Below, one piece after another: positions 1 to 8,695 of a DNA stretch of 64,000 bases. Under the pieces are notes generated by a model. It worked only from the letters and a program-made list of their open reading frames with translations. It ran no database searches and was not told the origin of the DNA. The stretch is from JAMHWF01 sp035911095 (GTDB lineage: Bacteria > Pseudomonadota > Gammaproteobacteria > Burkholderiales > Burkholderiaceae_C): positions 1-64,000 of the forward strand of contig JAMHWF010000023.1 of NCBI GenBank assembly GCA_035911095.1. The letters run 5' to 3'. Both the position numbers and the translations under genes were made by a program. The first letter of the stretch is position 1, and every line of letters begins with the position of its first letter.

Positions 1-292
1 AGTCGAGGTCCTGGGCCCGCACCAGCAGCACGAAGAGCGCCAGGTCGCCGCCGAAGTTGAAGACGCCGGCGACGTCGGAGCTGAGCAGCAGGTGGCGCAC
101 CAGGCCCGGGCTGGCGCTGATGTCGTCGAGCACGCGCTTGAGCTCCGCCAGGCCGGCCAGGCTGTAGCACTGGACCGGCTTGACGCAGGTGCGCAGGCGC
201 AGCAGCGCCAGCTCGTCGTTCCACTCGAGCCGCAGGTACTTGTAGGGGCGGTCGAGCGCGGGCGGCAGGGTCTCGGCGTTCGCGAGGCTCAT
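1..292 (-). CDS. RpfF-like crotonase-fold protein (N-terminal part)
   Basis: The first 97 codons of a gene that continues beyond the window edge. The reading frame starts at an ATG (292) whose bases overlap the TGA of the upstream gene as ATGA, so the two are probably translationally coupled. Near residue 80 lies FNFGGDLALF, the oxyanion-hole region of the crotonase superfamily; the GGDL-x-LF form, together with a CYSLAGL-type segment about 30 residues earlier, is what I know from DSF synthases (RpfF), which make cis-2-unsaturated fatty acid signals from acyl carriers. An ordinary enoyl-CoA hydratase is the alternative. The catalytic Glu pair of RpfF lies beyond the edge and cannot be checked, so the signalling role is inference. 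Confidence 0.7.
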   Translation of the reverse strand, partial: MSLANAETLPPALDRPYKYLRLEWNDELALLRLRTCVKPVQCYSLAGLAELKRVLDDISASPGLVRHLLLSSDVAGVFNFGGDLALFVLLVRAQDLD

Positions 293-936
293 ATCGACTC
301 GACGATGCGGGTGAAGTGGTGGAAGTTGAGCAGCGCCGACTCGACCACCGCCTCACGGGCCGGTTCGTCCTCGAGCGTGTTCAGGATCTTGCGCAGCTCG
401 GCCATGTGCTGGGCGTCCATCGTCGCATGCGAGGAGATGAACGAGACCCCGCGCTCCCCTTCGAGCAGCAGCGACTCCTTGATCGCCGAGGCGAAGGGCC
501 CGCCGTAGACCGAGGCCACGACCTCGAGCGTGTAGAGCATGCCCAGCACCGAACAGGGATGGCGCCGGTCGGCCGCCCAGTAGTTGTAGCCGACCAGCGA
601 GAGCGTGTGCGGTCCGGGCGCATGCGACTCGGTGCGCGCCGGCGCGACGCCGACCGCCTCCAGGTCATTGCGCACCCAGACCTCGTGCCCCGACTCCTCG
701 TGCATGTGCTCGTAGAGGTGGTAGCGGATCTGCCGGTGGCTGTCGGGCATCCGGCTGGCGGCCGCGGCGCTCACCGGGTTGAAGTGCCAGACGACGTGAT
801 AGAGCTCGAGCAGCAGCGCGCGGTAGCGCTCGATGCCCATGCCGTGGGCCACCGCATCCATCACGACCGGATGGGTCTCGAAGGTGCGTCGAGCGTCGTC
901 GGTGCGGGTGACGAGGTCTGCAAAGAAAGGCAGCAT
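289..936 (-). CDS. Haem-oxygenase-like putative di-iron redox enzyme
   Basis: 215 residues, helical, of the TenA/PqqC/haem-oxygenase-like fold. I chose the ATG at 936 because AGGAG sits about six bases upstream; an in-frame start 10 codons earlier has no such site. Potential metal ligands are visible: an EESGHE segment in the middle and, near the C-terminus, SHATMDAQH, whose D-x-x-H spacing is typical of haem-oxygenase-like di-iron oxidases. The substrate is unknown. It lies 64 bp downstream of purL on the same strand and overlaps the next gene, an RpfF-like crotonase, by ATGA, so a joint role in modifying a fatty acyl substrate or signal is possible (inference). The fold call is fairly firm, the chemistry is not. 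Confidence 0.65.
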   Translation of the reverse strand: MLPFFADLVTRTDDARRTFETHPVVMDAVAHGMGIERYRALLLELYHVVWHFNPVSAAAASRMPDSHRQIRYHLYEHMHEESGHEVWVRNDLEAVGVAPARTESHAPGPHTLSLVGYNYWAADRRHPCSVLGMLYTLEVVASVYGGPFASAIKESLLLEGERGVSFISSHATMDAQHMAELRKILNTLEDEPAREAVVESALLNFHHFTRIVESI

Positions 937-1000
937 CTGGACTCCTGTGGCGATGGGAGCGCGCACTGGGCTGGCCGGCCTGGCTTACCGCGCAAACGGC

Positions 1001-4000
1001 TCAGGCGGCGAAACGGCGCGCGTTGGCAAACATGCGCTGCCAGGGGCTGGACGCGTGCGGCTCGCGATCGGTCCAGCTCCACTGCAGGTTGCGGAACACC
1101 CGCTCGGGGTGCGGCATCAACGCGGTGAAGCGACCGTCGGCGGTCGTCACCCCGGTCAGCCCTTGCGGGCTGCCGTTCGGGTTGAAGGGATAGGCCTCGG
1201 TGGGCTGGCCGTGGTGGTCGACGAAACGCAGCGCGCGCTTCACCGCGGCGGGGTCGCCGCGCTGCGAGAAGTCGGCCAGGCCCTCGCCATGCGAGACGGC
1301 GATCGGCAGCCGGCTGCCGGCCATGCCCTGGAAGAAGATCGACGGCGAGTCCAGCACCTCGACCAGCGACAGGCGTGCCTCGAACTGCTCGCTGCGGTTG
1401 CGGGTGAACTGCGGCCAGGCCTGCGCGCCGGGCACGATCGCCGCCAGCGCGGCCATCATCTGGCAGCCGTTGCACACGCCGAGCGCAAAGCTCTCGGGCC
1501 GGGCGAAGAACTGCGCGAAGGCCTCGGCGAGGCGGGGGTCGAACAGGATCGAGCGCGCCCAGCCCTCGCCCGCGCCCAGCGTGTCGCCATAACTGAAGCC
1601 GCCGCAGGCGACGAAGCCGCGGTACATGTCGAGCCGCGCGCGTCCGCTCTGCAGGTCGCTCATGTGGACGTCATGGGCGTCGAAGCCGGCCAGCGTCATC
1701 GCGTAGGCCATCTCGGTCTGCGAGTTGACGCCCTGCTCGCGCAGGATCGCGACCTTCGGCCGCGCCAGGTGCAGGAAGGGCGCGGCGACGTCCTCGGCAG
1801 GGTCGAAGCTCGGCGCGACGTGCAGGCCGGGGTCGTCGGCCTGGCCGGCGGCGGCGTGCTCGGCGTCGGCGCAATCCGGGTGATCGCGCAGGCGGGCGAT
1901 GCGCCAGCTCGTCTCGTCCCAGGCCTGCTGCAGCTCGCGCAGCGGGGCGGAGAAGACCGCCTTGGTGTCGCGCCAGACCTCGACCACGCCGCGCGGATTC
2001 GGCTTGCCGATCACGTGGCTGTGGCGCGCCAGGTCGTGTCGGCGCAGCGTCTGCATCACCGCGTCGCGCCGCGTCGTCACCACCTGCAGCACGACACCGA
2101 GTTCCTCGGCGAAGAGCGCGCGCAGCGTCAGCTCGTTGCGCCGCTCGCTCACCTGGCTCGCCCAGTTCTTCGAATCGCCGTACTCGGCGCGGCTGTCGCC
2201 GATGCCGTCGCCTTCGGTGACCAGCAGGTCGACGTTGAGCGAGACGCCGACATGGCCTGCGAAGGCCATCTCGCAGACGCAGGTCCAGAGCCCGCCGTCG
2301 CTGCGGTCGTGCATCGCGAGCAGGCTGCCCTCGCGGCGCAGCTCGCCGAGCGCGGCCGCGAGCGAGGTCATCAGCGCCGGCTCGTCGAGGTCGGGCACGC
2401 CGTCGTGCGCGCGGTCGCCGACCTGGCCGAGCACCTGGGCCAGCATCGAGCCCGCCAGGCGGTTGCGGCCGCGGCCGAGGTCGACCAGGATCAGGCTCGT
2501 GTCGCCCGCGTCGGCGCGCAGCTGGGGCGTCAGCGTATCGCGGACGTCGTCGAGCGTCGCGAAAGCGGAGACGACCAGCGAGACCGGCGACGTGACCTGG
2601 CGCGGCGCGCCCTCGGCACCACCCTCGCCGGCCGGTGCCGTCCAGCGGGTGCGCATCGACAGGCTGTCCTTGCCGACCGGCACGCCGATGCCGAGCGCGG
2701 GGCAGAGTTCCATCGCCACGGCGCGCACGGTGTCGTAGAGCGCCGCGTCCTCGCCCGGCTCGCCGCAGGCAGCCATCCAGTTGCACGAGAGCTTGATGCG
2801 CTCGAGCGCCACCGGCGCGGCGAGCAGGTTGGTGATCGCCTCGCCGACCGCCATGCGTCCGGCCGCCGGCGCGTCGAGCGCCGCCAGCGGCGTGCGCTCG
2901 CCCATCGCCATCGCCTCGCCGCGCACGCCGGCGTAGTCGGCCAGGGTCACCGCACAGTCGGCCACCGGCACCTGCCAGGGGCCGACCATCGGGTCGCGGT
3001 GCGAGAGGCCGCCGACCGTGCGGTCGGCGATCGTGACGAGGAAGCGCTTGCTGCCCACCGTCGGGTGGCGCAGCACGTCGAAGGCGGCGCGCTCGAGCGC
3101 GACGCCGGTCAGGTCCAGGCGCGTGCCCTGCCGCTCGACGCGTTGCACGTCGCGCTGCATCTTCGGCGGCTTGCCGAGCAGCACTGCCATCGGCATGTCG
3201 ATCGGCGGCCGCGCGGACGCGTCGGCGCCTGCGCCTTCAGCGTCCTCGACGACGAGACGCGTCTCCTCGGTCGCGACGCCGACCACCGCATACGGGCAGC
3301 GCTCGCGCGCGCACATCGCGTCGAAGAGCGGCAGGCTCTCCGGCGCGATCGCGAGCACGTAGCGCTCCTGGCTCTCGTTGCACCAGATCTCCTTCGGCGC
3401 CAGGCCGCTCTCCTCGAGCGGCACCTTGGCGAGGTCGAAGCGCGCACCGCGGCCGACACCGTCGACCAGTTCGGGGAAGGCGTTGCTGAGGCCGCCGGCA
3501 CCGACGTCGTGGATCGCGAGGATCGGGTTGCCCGCGCCGAGCCGCCAGCAGTGGTCGATGACCTCCTGCGCGCGGCGCTGGATCTCCGGGTTGCCGCGCT
3601 GCACCGAGTCGAAGTCGAGCTCGGCGGCGTTGACGCCGGCAGCCATCGAGCTCGCCGCACCACCGCCCATGCCGATGCGCATGCCGGGCCCGCCGAGCTG
3701 CACGAGCAGGGTGCCGGCGCCGAAGCTTTCCTTGTGCGTCTGCCCGGCCTCGATCGTGCCCAGGCCGCCGGCGATCATGATCGGCTTGTGGTAGCCGCGG
3801 CGCAGGCCATCGACGTCCTGCTCGTAGACGCGGAACACGCCGCCCAGGTTGGGCCGGCCGAACTCGTTGTTGAAGGCGGCGCCGCCCAGCGGGCCGTCGG
3901 TCATGATCTCGAGCGGGCTCGCCAGGTGGGCTGGACGGCCGAGCGGCGCGCGCTCCCAGGGCTCCGGGCGTTCGGGGCCGGACAGGTCGTCGCGCCCGGG

Positions 4001-5113
4001 CACCGCCGGCAGGTGCAGGTTGGAGACGACGAAGCCGGTCAGGCCCGCCTTCGGCTTGGAGCCGCGCCCGGTCGCGCCTTCGTCGCGGATCTCGCCGCCG
4101 GCCCCGGTCGCCGCGCCGGGAAAGGGCGAGATCGCGGTCGGGTGATTGTGCGTCTCGACCTTCATCAAGACGTGGCGCAGCGCGGGCTGCGCGGCATAGA
4201 CCGGCGCGTTGGTGTACCCGACCGGCGCGAAACGTTCGGACGTGCCCCCTTCCATCACCGAGGCGTTGTCGCTGTAGGCGACGACGGTGTGCTGCGGCGA
4301 GCGCGCCTCCGTCTGGCGGATCATGCCGAACATCGACAGCGGCTGGGGTTCGCCGTCGATCGTGAAGTCGGCGTTGAAGATCTTGTGCCGGCAGTGCTCG
4401 CTGTTGGCCTGCGCGAACATCGTCAGCTCGACGTCGCTCGGATTGCGGCCGAGCGTGGTGAAGGCCTCGACCAGGTAGTCGATCTCGTCGGCCGACAGCG
4501 CGAGGCCGAAGCGGCCGTCGGCCTCGACCAGCGCCGCGCGCCCGCGGCCGAGCACGTCGACCGTCTCGAGCGGCGCGCCGGGCCGCTCGTCAAACAGCTC
4601 GCGCGCCGCCTCGCGGGCGGACCAGACGCTCTCTGTCATGCGGTCGTGCAGCAGCGCCGCGCAGGCGGCCAGCCCCTCGGGCGCGAGCGGCTTCGGCGCC
4701 GAGAACCCGGCGAGCAGGCCGCCGCCGCGCAGGCCGAGGCGGTATTCCGTCACGCGCTCGACGCGCCGCACCTCGAGGCCGACGTTGCGCGCGATGTCGG
4801 TGGCCTTGCTGGCCCAGGGCGAGACCGTGCCCAGCCGCGGCCCGACGACGAACCACACCGCGTCGCGCGCCTCACGCCCGGCCGCGTCGGCCGGCCCGTC
4901 GTAAGGCGCGCCATAGCGCAGCAGGCCGGCGAGGCGGTCGCACTCGTCGCGCCGCAACGCGCGCTCGGCACGAACCCAGTGGACGTGCCTCGCGTGCAGG
5001 GTCGCGACGCGGTCGCTGACGCCCTGCAAGCGGGCCAGCAGGGCCCGGGCACGAAACGAGGACAGGGCGTTCCCGCCCTCGAAGTGAAGCAGCGTCGCGG
5101 AGGTAACGGACAT
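1001..5113 (-). CDS. purL: Phosphoribosylformylglycinamidine synthase
   Basis: 1370 residues, the length of the large single-chain proteobacterial PurL. It converts FGAR, glutamine and ATP to FGAM in cytosolic purine biosynthesis. The N-terminal PurS-like region begins MSVTSATLL; the two synthase halves carry SEHCRHKIF and KVETHNHPTAI signatures; the C-terminal class I glutamine amidotransferase begins near residue 1080 (PKVAILREQGVNSQ) and has the nucleophile Cys1214 in GVCNG with His1335 and Glu1337 in MPHPE. The frame is open 78 codons further upstream, but the ATG at 5113 matches the normal N-terminus. It is divergent from map, 88 bp away. Nothing about it is broken. Confidence 0.97.
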   Translation of the reverse strand: MSVTSATLLHFEGGNALSSFRARALLARLQGVSDRVATLHARHVHWVRAERALRRDECDRLAGLLRYGAPYDGPADAAGREARDAVWFVVGPRLGTVSPWASKATDIARNVGLEVRRVERVTEYRLGLRGGGLLAGFSAPKPLAPEGLAACAALLHDRMTESVWSAREAARELFDERPGAPLETVDVLGRGRAALVEADGRFGLALSADEIDYLVEAFTTLGRNPSDVELTMFAQANSEHCRHKIFNADFTIDGEPQPLSMFGMIRQTEARSPQHTVVAYSDNASVMEGGTSERFAPVGYTNAPVYAAQPALRHVLMKVETHNHPTAISPFPGAATGAGGEIRDEGATGRGSKPKAGLTGFVVSNLHLPAVPGRDDLSGPERPEPWERAPLGRPAHLASPLEIMTDGPLGGAAFNNEFGRPNLGGVFRVYEQDVDGLRRGYHKPIMIAGGLGTIEAGQTHKESFGAGTLLVQLGGPGMRIGMGGGAASSMAAGVNAAELDFDSVQRGNPEIQRRAQEVIDHCWRLGAGNPILAIHDVGAGGLSNAFPELVDGVGRGARFDLAKVPLEESGLAPKEIWCNESQERYVLAIAPESLPLFDAMCARERCPYAVVGVATEETRLVVEDAEGAGADASARPPIDMPMAVLLGKPPKMQRDVQRVERQGTRLDLTGVALERAAFDVLRHPTVGSKRFLVTIADRTVGGLSHRDPMVGPWQVPVADCAVTLADYAGVRGEAMAMGERTPLAALDAPAAGRMAVGEAITNLLAAPVALERIKLSCNWMAACGEPGEDAALYDTVRAVAMELCPALGIGVPVGKDSLSMRTRWTAPAGEGGAEGAPRQVTSPVSLVVSAFATLDDVRDTLTPQLRADAGDTSLILVDLGRGRNRLAGSMLAQVLGQVGDRAHDGVPDLDEPALMTSLAAALGELRREGSLLAMHDRSDGGLWTCVCEMAFAGHVGVSLNVDLLVTEGDGIGDSRAEYGDSKNWASQVSERRNELTLRALFAEELGVVLQVVTTRRDAVMQTLRRHDLARHSHVIGKPNPRGVVEVWRDTKAVFSAPLRELQQAWDETSWRIARLRDHPDCADAEHAAAGQADDPGLHVAPSFDPAEDVAAPFLHLARPKVAILREQGVNSQTEMAYAMTLAGFDAHDVHMSDLQSGRARLDMYRGFVACGGFSYGDTLGAGEGWARSILFDPRLAEAFAQFFARPESFALGVCNGCQMMAALAAIVPGAQAWPQFTRNRSEQFEARLSLVEVLDSPSIFFQGMAGSRLPIAVSHGEGLADFSQRGDPAAVKRALRFVDHHGQPTEAYPFNPNGSPQGLTGVTTADGRFTALMPHPERVFRNLQWSWTDREPHASSPWQRMFANARRFAA

Positions 5114-5201
5114 GCGATCCCGGTGGACGGGCCGGTGCGCCGGGAGTGGGGCTACGGCCGCGAAGCCCGGGATTCTACGGGGTGGGTGTGATAATCGCGG
5201 G

Positions 5202-6005
5202 ATGACGATCTCGATCAAGAGCGGCGCCGACGTCGAAGGCATGCGCATCGCCGGTCGCCTCGCGTCGGAGGTGCTCGACATGCTCGAGCCGCACGTCCGT
5301 CCCGGGGTCAGCACGGAGGCGCTCGACCGCCTCGCCCACGACCACATCGTGAACGTGCAGGGTGCGATCCCCGCCCCGCTGCACTACCAGCCGCCGGGCT
5401 ACACGCCCTATCCGAAGTCGATCTGCACCTCGGTCAACCATCAGGTCTGCCACGGCATCCCGAACGACCGCCCGTTGAAGAACGGCGACATCGTCAACAT
5501 CGACGTCACTGTCATCAAGGACGGCTGGCACGGCGACACGAGCCGGATGTTCGTCGTCGGCGAAGGGTCCATCGCCGCCAAGCGCCTCTGCCAGATGACC
5601 TACGACGCGATGTGGAAGGGCATCGCCCGCGTCAAGCCGGGCGTGCGCCTCGGCGACATCGGCCACACGATCCAGACCTTCGCCGAAAACGGCGGCTTCA
5701 CGATCGTGCGCGAGTTCTGCGGCCACGGCATCGGGCGCAAGTTCCACGAGGAGCCGCAGGTGCTGCACTACGGCCGCCCGGGCACGCTCGAGGAACTGGT
5801 GCCGGGCATGACTTTCACGATCGAGCCGATGGTCAACGCCGGCCGGCGCGAGATCCGCGAACTCGGCGACGGCTGGACGATCGTCACCAAGGACCGATCG
5901 CTCTCCGCGCAATGGGAACACACCGTGCTCGTCACCGAATCGGGCTACGAGGTGCTCACCCTGTCGAGCGGAAGCCCGCCCCCGCCGGCCTTCGTCTCCT
6001 CCTGA
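5202..6005 (+). CDS. map: Methionine aminopeptidase, type I
   Basis: 267 residues. Removes the initiator methionine from new proteins. The five dinuclear metal ligands are visible: Asp101 in NIDVT, Asp112 in GDTSRMF, the His of CGHGIG, the Glu of TIEPM and the Glu of QWEHT; His84 in VCHGIP is the conserved substrate-side histidine. I start at 5202 because the protein then begins MTISIKS, as in the family. No Shine-Dalgarno sequence is evident. A GATAAT hexamer ends only six bases before the ATG, so the transcript may have a very short leader or none. glnD follows after 8 bp, so the two are probably cotranscribed. Confidence 0.95.
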   Translation: MTISIKSGADVEGMRIAGRLASEVLDMLEPHVRPGVSTEALDRLAHDHIVNVQGAIPAPLHYQPPGYTPYPKSICTSVNHQVCHGIPNDRPLKNGDIVNIDVTVIKDGWHGDTSRMFVVGEGSIAAKRLCQMTYDAMWKGIARVKPGVRLGDIGHTIQTFAENGGFTIVREFCGHGIGRKFHEEPQVLHYGRPGTLEELVPGMTFTIEPMVNAGRREIRELGDGWTIVTKDRSLSAQWEHTVLVTESGYEVLTLSSGSPPPPAFVSS

Positions 6006-6013
6006 GGCCGGCG

Positions 6014-8677
6014 ATGTCGGCGCCGAGCCGCGAGGCCGTCCGGCAGCGCCCCTCGGCACGCGGCACCGCCCGCGACGAGGCGCCGGTGCGCACGCTGACC
6101 ACCCTGCGCAGCCGCTTTCGCGACGGCAAGGCGGCGCTGCTCGAGCATTTCGTCGCCTCGCGGCCGACGGCGACCACCGTCGCGCAGCTGCTGAGCGCAC
6201 TGGCCGCGCATGTCGACGAGACCCTGATCGACCTCTGGCAGCACGCGATGATGCCGCCCGGCGCCGCGCTGCTGGCGGTGGGCGGCTACGGCCGCGGCGA
6301 ACTGTTCCCGCACTCCGACATCGACGTGCTGGTGCTGCTGCCGCCCGACAAGGGCGAGGTGTCCCACGCGGGCAACGAGGCGCTGCGGGCCTCGATCGAA
6401 GGCTTCATCACCGCCTGCTGGGACATCGGTCTCGAGATCGGCTCCAGCGTGCGCACCGTCGCCGAATGCATCGCCGAGGCCGAGGCCGACGTCACGGTGC
6501 AGACCGCGCTGCTCGAGTCGCGCTTCATCGCCGGCTCGCGGGCGGTGTTCCGCGTCTTCCGCGCCGCCAACTCGGCGGCGATGGACCCGAAGGCCTTCCT
6601 GCGCGCCAAGACCTTCGAGATGCGGCAGCGCCACATCAAGTACCAGGACACGCCCTACTCGCTCGAACCCAACTGCAAGGAGAGCCCGGGCGGCCTGCGC
6701 GACCTGCAGGTGGTGATCTGGGTCGCACGGGCGGCCGGGCTCGGGCGCCACTGGATGGAGCTGGCGCGGCAGGGGCTGGTGACGCCGTTCGAGGTCAAGC
6801 AGCTGCAGCGCAACGAGGGAGTGCTGCGCCTGATCCGCGCGCGCCTGCACATCGTCGCCGGGCGGCGCGAGGACCGCCTGGTCTTCGACCTGCAGACGGC
6901 GGTGGCCGAGAACTTCGGCTACCGCTCGACGCGCAGCCACCGCGCGAGCGAGACGCTGATGCGCCGCTACTACTGGGCGGCCAAGGCGGTGGTGCAGCTC
7001 AACCAGATCCTGATGCTCAACATCGAGGAGCGCATCAACGGCAGCGAAGACGTCGCGATGCGCCCGATCAACCCGCGCTTCTTCGACCGCGCGGGCCTGC
7101 TCGAGGTGGCGAGCGACGACCTCTACGACCGCGTGCCGCACGCGATCCTCGAGACCTTCCACGTCTACCAGCGCGAGATGGGCATCAAGGGCCTGTCGGC
7201 GCGCACGCTGCGCGCGCTCTACAACGCGCGCGAGCTGATGAACGCCGAGTTCCGCCACGACCCGGCGAACCGGCGCACGTTCATGCAGATCCTGCAGTAC
7301 CCGGAGGGCCAGACGCACGCCTTCCGGCTGATGAACGAGACGAGCGTGCTCGGCCGCTACCTGTGGGTGTTCCGCCGCATCGTCGGGCAGATGCAGCACG
7401 ACCTGTTCCACGTCTACACGGTCGACCAGCACATCCTGATGGTGCTGCGCAACATGCGGCGCTTCTTCATCCCGGAGCACGCGCACGAGTACCCGTTCTG
7501 CAGCCAGCTCGCTTCGCACTGGGACAAGCCCTGGGTGCTCTACATCGCCGCCCTCTTCCACGACGTGGCCAAGGGGCGCGGCGGCGACCACTCCGACCTC
7601 GGCGCCGACGAGGCGCGCCGCTTCTGCCGTGACCACGGCATCGGTCGCGAGGACGCCGACCTGATCGTCTTCCTGGTCAAGATGCACCTGACGATGAGCC
7701 GGGTCGCGCAGAAGGAAGACCTGTCCGACCCGGACGTGATCCAGGGCTTCGCCGCGCTGGTCGGCAACGAGCGGCGCCTGACCGCCCTCTACCTGCTGAC
7801 GGTGGCCGACATCCGCGGCACGAGCCCGAAGGTGTGGAACGCCTGGAAGGGCAAGCTGCTCGAGGACCTGTACCGCTACACGCTGCGTGCCCTCGGCGGC
7901 GCGCGGCCCAACATGGCCGCCGAGATCGAGGCCCGCAAGACCGAGGCGCGCCAGATGCTGGCGCTGTACTCGATGCTGCCCGGCACCGAAGGCCCGCTGT
8001 GGGCGACGCTCGAGCTGAGCTACTTCGCGCGCCACGACGCGACCGACATCGCCTGGCATGCGCGCTCGCTGTGGCGCCACGTCGAGACCAAGGTGCCGGT
8101 GGTGCGCGCGCGGGTGTCCTCGCTCGGCGAAGGGCTGCAGGTGCTGGTCTACGCACGCGACCGCCCCGACCTTTTCGCCCGCATCTGCGGCTACTTCGAC
8201 TCCGCCGGCTTCAACATTCTCGACGCCAAGGTCCACACCACGCGCACCGGCTACGCGCTCGACACCTTCCAGGTGATCAGCCCGCGCCTGCAGGAGCACC
8301 ACCGCGACCTGATCGCCCTGGTCGAGACCCAGGCTGTCGAGGCGATCGCCGCCACCGGGCCGCTGCCCGAGCCGGGCCGCGGGCGCATCTCGCGGCGCGT
8401 CAAGTCGTTCCCGATCACGCCGCGCGTCACGCTGCGGCCGGACGAGCGCGCCCAGCGCTGGCTGCTCAGCGTCTCGACCAGCGACCGCTCCGGGCTGCTC
8501 TACTCGATCGCACGCGTGCTCGCGCGCCACAGCATCAATCTGCAGCTCGCCAAGATCACCACGCTCGGCGAGCGCGTCGAGGACACCTTCCTGATCGACG
8601 GGCCCTCGCTGCAGAAGACGCGCACCCAGCTCGAGATCGAGAACGAGCTGCTGGACGCGCTGACGCCGCCGGCCTGA
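6014..8677 (+). CDS. glnD: PII uridylyltransferase / uridylyl-removing enzyme
   Basis: 887 residues, full length for GlnD, the glutamine sensor that adds UMP to or removes it from PII proteins and so sets nitrogen status. Order of domains: nucleotidyltransferase with GGYGRGELFPHSDIDVL near residues 90-106 (Asp102, Asp104 the likely metal ligands); an HD hydrolase domain with FHDVAKGRGGDHS around residues 515-527; two C-terminal ACT domains (about 708-755 and 815-865) that bind glutamine. The start at 6014 lies 8 bp after map; the frame is open further upstream inside map, but that part translates as low-complexity shadow. It faces an mscS-type gene; the TGA lies in the loop of a GC-rich hairpin. 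Confidence 0.96.
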   Translation: MSAPSREAVRQRPSARGTARDEAPVRTLTTLRSRFRDGKAALLEHFVASRPTATTVAQLLSALAAHVDETLIDLWQHAMMPPGAALLAVGGYGRGELFPHSDIDVLVLLPPDKGEVSHAGNEALRASIEGFITACWDIGLEIGSSVRTVAECIAEAEADVTVQTALLESRFIAGSRAVFRVFRAANSAAMDPKAFLRAKTFEMRQRHIKYQDTPYSLEPNCKESPGGLRDLQVVIWVARAAGLGRHWMELARQGLVTPFEVKQLQRNEGVLRLIRARLHIVAGRREDRLVFDLQTAVAENFGYRSTRSHRASETLMRRYYWAAKAVVQLNQILMLNIEERINGSEDVAMRPINPRFFDRAGLLEVASDDLYDRVPHAILETFHVYQREMGIKGLSARTLRALYNARELMNAEFRHDPANRRTFMQILQYPEGQTHAFRLMNETSVLGRYLWVFRRIVGQMQHDLFHVYTVDQHILMVLRNMRRFFIPEHAHEYPFCSQLASHWDKPWVLYIAALFHDVAKGRGGDHSDLGADEARRFCRDHGIGREDADLIVFLVKMHLTMSRVAQKEDLSDPDVIQGFAALVGNERRLTALYLLTVADIRGTSPKVWNAWKGKLLEDLYRYTLRALGGARPNMAAEIEARKTEARQMLALYSMLPGTEGPLWATLELSYFARHDATDIAWHARSLWRHVETKVPVVRARVSSLGEGLQVLVYARDRPDLFARICGYFDSAGFNILDAKVHTTRTGYALDTFQVISPRLQEHHRDLIALVETQAVEAIAATGPLPEPGRGRISRRVKSFPITPRVTLRPDERAQRWLLSVSTSDRSGLLYSIARVLARHSINLQLAKITTLGERVEDTFLIDGPSLQKTRTQLEIENELLDALTPPA

Positions 8678-8684
8678 GCCGGCG
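8667..8684. terminator. GC hairpin over the glnD stop codon
   Basis: A perfect 7-bp stem (CGCCGGC / GCCGGCG) with a four-base loop CTGA that contains the glnD TGA. It sits in the short gap between convergent glnD and the channel gene, so it could serve both strands. There is no following T-run, so it is not a classical intrinsic terminator. Similar hairpins end two other convergent gene pairs in this window (54304-54323 and 59060-59076). Confidence 0.4.
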
Positions 8685-8695
8685 CCGCTCGCAGC

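Noticed and set aside
833..5191. A plus-strand open frame of more than 1400 codons opposite purL
   Set aside because: It is antisense to a clear purL, of Arg/Ala/His-rich composition without any family motif. High GC codon bias leaves such frames open.
5945..8530. A long minus-strand frame opposite glnD
   Set aside because: No motifs, composition typical of an antisense shadow; glnD on the plus strand has all its catalytic motifs.
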